Assembly (NCBI RefSeq): GCF_005239225.2
Contig: NC_133286.1
Span: forward strand, 17,622,572 to 17,686,571
From: Populus alba
Taxonomy: Eukaryota > Streptophyta > Magnoliopsida > Malpighiales > Salicaceae
Direction of reading: 5' to 3'
Length of the DNA stretch: 64,000 bases
The position numbers were made by a program, and so were the translations under genes. The notes under the pieces were generated by a model that saw nothing but the letters and a program-made list of their open reading frames with translations, did no database searches and was not told the DNA's origin. How positions within the stretch are numbered: position 1 is the stretch's first letter; each line of letters starts with the position of its first letter. Positions 58,170 to 64,000 of the stretch are shown in pieces.

Positions 58170-61100
58170 ATGGAGGGTGCCACTTCCAACATGTGGGAAA
58201 TGCTCCCAGATATATTCTCTCCAGCTGATGGTAAGTAAAAATAGCAGTTCAATTAACCCCAGATGTATTGTAATTCCTTTTGTCTTGTAACAGCTATGAT
58301 TGAATTGGATTTTGAATCAAATTTATGTCGCTTGCTTCAGCTCTTTCATGAATATCTTTTTTTCTCTGTATTGTTCATTTAAATATTAAAACTTCTGCCT
58401 CTTTGATCTCTTGTGTTGTTGCCAAGCTGGGGGATTGAATGCATTATTGTTCATGGAACCAAGTCCTAGCCCGTCGGCTGAACTAGTAAGTAATCAATTT
58501 CCAAAAACAACTGATGCTAATCTCAAAGGAGCTACTAGATATACAGCAGCTCAGAAAAAAAGATTGGCTGACAAGGCATATCGGGAACGATGTAAGGTAA
58601 AACCCCATTTTTTCTTCTCTCTTTTGATTTCACTTAAATTCAATTAGATTGTTTCGCTCGCTCTATACTGTGTAAACAGAACTTATGATCTAGGGAGTAA
58701 CTGATTTAATTTGTTTGTAATTATTTTTTCTTATGGAATAATTTGTCTTAAGATTAATTAAAAAAGGAAAAACAACATTATTACTTGTTTTACCCATGTA
58801 TCAAACAAAACCTTATACTAATTTTTCATAAATCCTATCAATAACATTTGAATCTATTTAATGATTCTCTCCTACCATTTTTTTTTCTTTCTTGTATTCT
58901 ACTATTTATTTGTAGGAATTGAAAATGAACACCATGAACAAATTGGATGAACTTACCATTGAAAATGATCGTTTAAGGAGAGAGAATGATTCCTTAAAGA
59001 AGGAAGAAGTCCTACTACTACAGACTTTGCAACGTCAAAAAGATGAGATGAAGCAACTTGAGAAGGAATTTGGCCAATTAAAAGGCCAGCTTAATAGTCA
59101 AAATACGGTTGTGGAAGTGCTTTTAAAACAACTAGTAAGTGTTTCTCCATTCTCTTCCTTTGCTGTTTGTTATACAAAACTACTTACATTTATAAACAAC
59201 CATAAATCAAAAAAATTTTTTAGGGGGTTCTGATAGAAAAATAGATCAGAGAAAGCAAAATGTCACCAGAAATAGCAAAGGTTTCAACCCATGTAATGAT
59301 AGGATGTAGTGAAAGCAATACAAGAGTCAAATTCATTTACATTATTCCACCTGGCTAGAAAGTATAAGCTTACAAATATGATGGAATACTGGTCATTCTT
59401 CTGCCTTTTGATAACTTAGGTATACATGTAAAGTTTCATTGTATAGTTGATTTCTGAAGTTAACATCCTTATCAATTAAGCTTTTAACAGTTCATTTCGA
59501 CTATGGTCAAGTAGTTTTTTCTTCATGATACATTGATCAGATTGATTGAAGAGAGAAGAAAAGGAGCAGTACCATCAAGAAGATGGTGCAGAAAAAACCC
59601 AAACCAGCTTACTAGACGACACCCTTGCTTTAAACTACCAAAGCCAAGTTACGTAATCAAAAAAACATTAAACACCTTGCTTAGTTAAAATATATACTGC
59701 TGTATTTGCTACCCTTTTTGAGTGGCTAAAAGTAGCAAGTTCCAATCTCTTAGAGATGGAGATGGTTAAGAAGTAATTAGTCAAATGGCATGGTTGTTCA
59801 TTTTAGTGGGATATGTAATTCTAGGCGAACCACTATTGTTGTTATTCATATTTCCGCAACGTCTTAGACCATCATGAAAACCCCAGAAACGTTTTCCTAC
59901 ATATAGCTTTGAATAATCAAACTCAGAAACATTCCATACCTGACTGTCTTATCATGTCCTTTTTGTAGATTTTATCTATAGTAAATTATGATTTAGTTTT
60001 TCAGATTTTTCTGATTTTGTATGCAAGTTTTTCTAGTTTTGAAAATTATAAGTTAGTCTTTTAACAAAACTTAACAATTATTTATTTTAAATGTCCAAAT
60101 TGCATTTTAAAATGTATTTTTTAATTTCGTTTGTTATTTGATTAGAAATGAAAGATATTCCCTTGAAAAAAAATTAAATACAAAAAATCAAGTAACAAAT
60201 AAATATAAAGATATTAAAATTAAAGGTTTGTGTAGAGTGTGTGATCACCATCAATTGATGAGGTTCACATAAAACTTTACAAAGATCATGGTCTTTGTAA
60301 AGTTGCCTTCTAAGGTTGTGATGGAATGAAAGGTGTAGAAGATTGGATTTGAGTAACTAAAACACTTGAATAACCAGTCCTCTCAGGGTTCTAATGGATC
60401 ATATGATGCTTAAATTAGTAATGACAGTGGAGAAAAAAAAACCATTAGGAGGTTGTGTTATGTTTGTTTCCAAAATAAAGCTTAAAAAGTAGGAAAATGA
60501 GTCTCCAATCTCTAGGAGAAGATTTTTTACTTGAACGTTATTTATATAACCTTGAACCAACGTGGATGTGTCCATGTAAAGTTAAGATGATCAATGTGTT
60601 TGTCAGCTACAGTTTTGTACATCTTGGAGACAGACTTTAAGTGACAACAAGTCACTACAAAAGTTGTTTTAATTCTTGGTTTTGTGAGTTATGGATTGTT
60701 GATGACAATAACAGGACCAATCCCTAAGGGACACATTATCAAGAGGTGTGCTTTCATTTAAATCGTGTGCTTTTTGTCTCCATGGTTGATGGAGAGTAGA
60801 CCAGGTTTGACAAGGGAGTAGAGCATTTGGGGTAGCGATTGGATTTTAGCGCATTTGAGGGTAGCAGTTGGATTCAGGTGCATCCAGGTCTAATAGCTAG
60901 ATTTCGAGTGTATAAGCCATGTTTGGGGTTCAGTCTTCATGGATTCAGGGGTATGAGCCTGTTCGGGTATTGTCTTATAGATTCAAGAGGAATATTCTTG
61001 TTCGAGAGTATTGTCCTCATGGACTGGTAGTGAGGCTTTTATCTGATATTATTGTCTTATTGGGTCCTGTAAACACTCAGTCCAATCTAGTGGGTTTTGT

Positions 61101-63657
61101 GGGAAACCAAAATTTTCATCCCTCGGACAAGAATCCATCAAATAAATGTCATCTCATGAGAATTGTTCGAAAACAGTTTAGGATCTATGTCTTCCTACTC
61201 AATATAAAAGGAAGTAGAAGTTTGGTTGGGAGTCCAATCAACAAATTAATTTGGAAAGAGGATGCTAACCAATATTTGTTGGTTTCGCCTTCTTCTATTC
61301 AGTTCATTGTAGAGGAAATGATAGGAAGTGTACTTCCTCTAAAGATTAACGAGGGCCAAGTGCAAGTAGTAGTTTATTATCAAAGCCAGGCCTTGATTAC
61401 ACTAATTGAGAAGTTTTTTTTAGCCTTATAATTCTCTTTCACCAAGATATTACTTGCTTCTTATAGTAGTCTATCCTCTTTTACACTACCTAACTCAACT
61501 TAATCAAGCATGTAATAGCACATGCAGCCACCTGTATAAAGGGAAAGGTTGGCTTGTGGAAACCAACTCACTTTTATGAGCAGCGGTTCTCTCTACTTCT
61601 AATGGTCACTCGTGTAATTTCCCTGCGCTATATAAACTGCATCTGATCACTTAGACTTCAATTGAAATAGCATTTCAAAGCTATCTCCACTGACTGACAC
61701 TGATCAGAACATTTCAAAGAGAAAATCCAAACTTTGGCCCTCTTTAAGACTGGTGGGGAAGGACGCATTGTTGGTAACAACATGCTTCTCAGTCTAGGAC
61801 AGCCCTGTATTCTAAGACATGTCAGTTGTCAAAGGCTCTCCTAGATTCCATCGATCCCTTTGATTAGCAATTCTGGCAAGGCAAAAATCCTCCCTTTCCA
61901 TTGAAGGGAAACTTGTTGAAGTTGCCATTTGCATGAAAAGACCAAAATAGCTACTTGATAACTTGATGAAGAAGTACATTCATGTCCTCGAAGTGTTTTG
62001 CCAACAACATTTTCCCTCCTAGAAAAGAAGGGGGCAATATGAATTAATGAGACATCAAACTAGCAGTGAAACAAATAATAACGTAAGAGAGTAACATAAA
62101 ATCATTCATTAGACTTCACCTAATAGTTTAAGTTTTCAAGTCGAGATGGTTTTTCACATAGTTATCAAGGCCTAAATAACTAAGGATCATGTGTAAATTT
62201 CAAGATAAAAAGGATTTCACTTACAAACCCCAAAAGATGGGGGGTGTTAGTGAATATATCTCACACTAAAAAAATATAATAGCATACCCACCTTGAATAA
62301 ATATTAGAATATAAAGTAATATAAAAGATTGAGAATGGGTTATCCACCATGAGGTTTTAAGTCTTTTGGATGGAACCTAAATTCAATTATTAAATTCTAT
62401 ATACTTGAGGGGGAATAAGAGAGTAATATAAAATCATTACTAGAGCTTACTATTAGTTTTTGGATTAAGATAGTTTTTTGATAAGGATGATTGGATACTA
62501 GTAGGCATATGTTTTGAATCATATTTTTAACTTTGAGGGCTACCCTGTAGGGGTCAAAGCGTTTCATTTTTCAGTTCTCATTTGACTTTGGCATGTTAGT
62601 TCAACAATGAGGTGAGCACCCACGAGATTCGGTTTCAACAGACTCTCTTTTGATAATAGGGGGCTCCTGCTTTCCTCCTGGACAGTGACTATGTAGTGTA
62701 AGCTTTTGTTGTATGTTTTTCAAAAGTTGAAGACCAGGTGCTGTTTGATTATTGATGTAATTATCTTTTTAAGATATATTTACAAGCAAGTTATAGGAGA
62801 TTTTAAGGATGGTAATTAAACTCAAACCCGATGGATACCCACCTAATGATACTTATTGTCATCCCTAGATGTCCCGATTCTGCTAATTAATATATGGCCT
62901 ATATGGGGATTCATTTTTACAGGATTAGCCATGATAAAATCTCCTCCGAACAACAAATTCATATACTAGAATGCTCTCTAGTCAATTTTTTTCATAGTGG
63001 TGAAATTCCATGTCAGAGCAGTATGGGCAATTATAGTTGTGTCATAAATTAATAGAGAAATTTAGCCTGATGACATTGTGATCAAGAGTGTCTCTTTGAT
63101 TGATTACTTTATTGGTTTCTTATAGAGTAACTATTCATTACTTTGTTTGGCAGACTGGCTCCAACTATAAAGATCCCCAGCGTGAAAATACACAGCTTAA
63201 ACATGATATTAATCTGTTACCAAAAAGAATCGACAATCCAGAAAACATGAATGTAACTCAGCTTCAAGCAAAAATTGAACAATTAGAAATTGAAAAGCAT
63301 TCATTGCAAGTGATAATCGATGCTTTATGTGAGAAAATAACCAAGGACAAGGACCGGCTTGGACCTCAGGAACTAGCATCACAAGGTACTGTTTTAATGT
63401 TGTAGCTGGATATGTTAGTTTCGTGCAAAATTGCGGGATTTATTGCCTCGCAATTAAGTTTATTTTTATATCTGCTCTGTAGTCACCTTGTATTTGCTGC
63501 TACTTCTGATTTGATGACAGAAGAACATGTACAAATGAAGAGAAACTGCAGCATCCAAAAGTTTGAAGACGGGGGGGGTCCCCCGCCATTGGCAGCTCGA
63601 CAAGATTTATTAAACTGGGATTTGATGATTTCAGACAGTTGCGGTTTAAGAGACTGA
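58170..63657 (+). CDS. B3: bZIP-like protein, family B (5 exons, 4-kb intron 3)
   Basis: Exons: 58170-58230 (ATG, phase 1), 58427-58596 (phase 0), 58916-59134 (phase 0), 63154-63385 (phase 1) and 63521-63657 (TGA), 272 aa. Without the last intron the frame ends at 63405. Exon 1 is MEGATSNMWEMLPDIFSPAD; WEMLP matches B1 DEMIP. Exon 2 ends in the basic segment QKKRLADKAYRERCK, whose AYRERxK resembles the AFRERKE of fungal Yap-type bZIPs. Exon 3 gives ELKMNTMNKLDELTIENDRL, with leucines at +25, +32 and +39 from the lysine at the invariant-asparagine position. Exon 4 ends EKHSLQVIIDALCEKI, as in B2. Exon 5 adds a C-terminal tail with GGGPPP and LLNWDLMISD. Intron 3 (59135-63153) contains a decayed Ty3/gypsy fragment. 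A nuclear dimerising protein is inferred; function unknown. Confidence 0.8.
59135..63153. other. B3 intron 3: long non-coding stretch
   Basis: Besides the Ty3/gypsy fragment, 60790-61020 has repeated text (GGATTTTAGCGCATTTGAGGGTAGC / GTTGGATTCAGGTGCATCCAGG / CATGGATTCAGGGGTATGAGCC) and a plausible LTR-like or leader area at 61500-62060. The remaining parts are AT-rich, with no second gene. Confidence 0.45.
61245..61431 (+). pseudogene. Ty3/gypsy reverse transcriptase-RNase H fragment in B3 intron 3
   Basis: The end of the open frame 60919-61431 reads ANQYLLVSPSSIQFIVEEMI and then VQVVVYYQSQALITLIEKFF. This matches the pattern L(Y/F)LxVS...A(V/I)......VYY.S.AL...IEK..LAL found where reverse transcriptase meets RNase H in plant Ty3/gypsy elements. 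The upstream part of the frame shows no clear domain. The fragment is diverged and isolated. Confidence 0.6.
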
Positions 63658-64000
63658 ACAAAAGAAAAGAAAAGGATTGCCTGAAGAGCTAGCCAGTCAA
63701 TGAAACCATTATCATTATTGATTTGCATGTGCTTTGTTGTCAACTTAAATTAATCTATTTCGATTCCAGTTGCAGAAATGTTAGTTGCTGTTGTGTCATG
63801 TTCGGATGAGCTGGTTGTCTCATATTTTTAGCTTTTGCAGTCAATAAATTATGGTGTGAGGCTATCAATTCCTACAATTAGTTGACTTCTCTTTGAATAG
63901 TCAACTTGGTTTTCCAAAACCTCGCATGGTACACCAAATAAAATTTTAGGGTCAAACGCTTACAGATCTGAAGATCCAGATGAGCATAGGTATCTTTTTT
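63658..64000. other. 3' flank of B3
   Basis: Non-coding. AATAAA-like words (TCAATAAATTATGG near 63841, CAAATAAAATT near 63937) could serve as polyadenylation signals. Confidence 0.4.

Noticed and set aside
60839..61244. Upstream part of the 170-aa frame in B3 intron 3 as a gene
   Set aside because: Only the end shows a Ty3/gypsy pattern. The upstream part is repeated text without a domain.

Overview
The window reads as plant nuclear DNA. It is AT-rich, its genes have many short introns with GT-AG ends, and it carries Ty3/gypsy, SINE-like, RNase H-type and TIR-element remains. A complete plant-type DNA polymerase eta gene sits at 11870-19295 (minus). Several dispersed repeats look like ones I remember from poplar/willow (Salicaceae), so Populus or a close relative is my best guess; this is memory, not a search.

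Layout. 1-5911 is the 3' part of a Tat/Ogre-type Ty3/gypsy retrotransposon on the plus strand: a decayed pol end, a 3' untranslated region holding about 28 copies of a 66-bp repeat, a polypurine tract and a 3.0-kb LTR. 5912-11869 holds a small coiled-coil gene (A1, minus), AT-rich repeats and a small two-membrane-segment protein gene (plus). 11870-19295 is POLH (minus, 16 exons reconstructed, 701 aa). 19296-43300 is mostly repeats, with B4 (23609-24673, minus), A2 (29210-30076, minus) and A3 (37452-40385, plus). 43342-63657 is a tandem cluster on the plus strand of three related bZIP-like genes: B1, B2 and B3.

The main result is two families of small multi-exon genes whose exons are too short to stand out as single open reading frames. 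Family A (A1, A2, A3) encodes 119-141 aa proteins with a basic N-terminus, a coiled coil and a shared NQxRL...KI(L/V)xAR..ND signature; the second intron is always in phase 2. Family B (B1, B2, B3 and the diverged inverted B4) has four or five exons with intron phases 1, 0, 0. A KKRxxDxxYRxRCK basic segment ends exactly at an intron and is followed by leucines at the spacing of a bZIP zipper, but the invariant bZIP asparagine is lysine. B4 keeps the exon structure and zipper register but has lost most of the basic segment. A3, B1, B2 and B3 each have a TCGCG/CGATATCG-rich palindromic stretch upstream. I infer that these are lineage-specific, DNA-binding-like dimerising proteins spread by local duplication. 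Their function is unknown.
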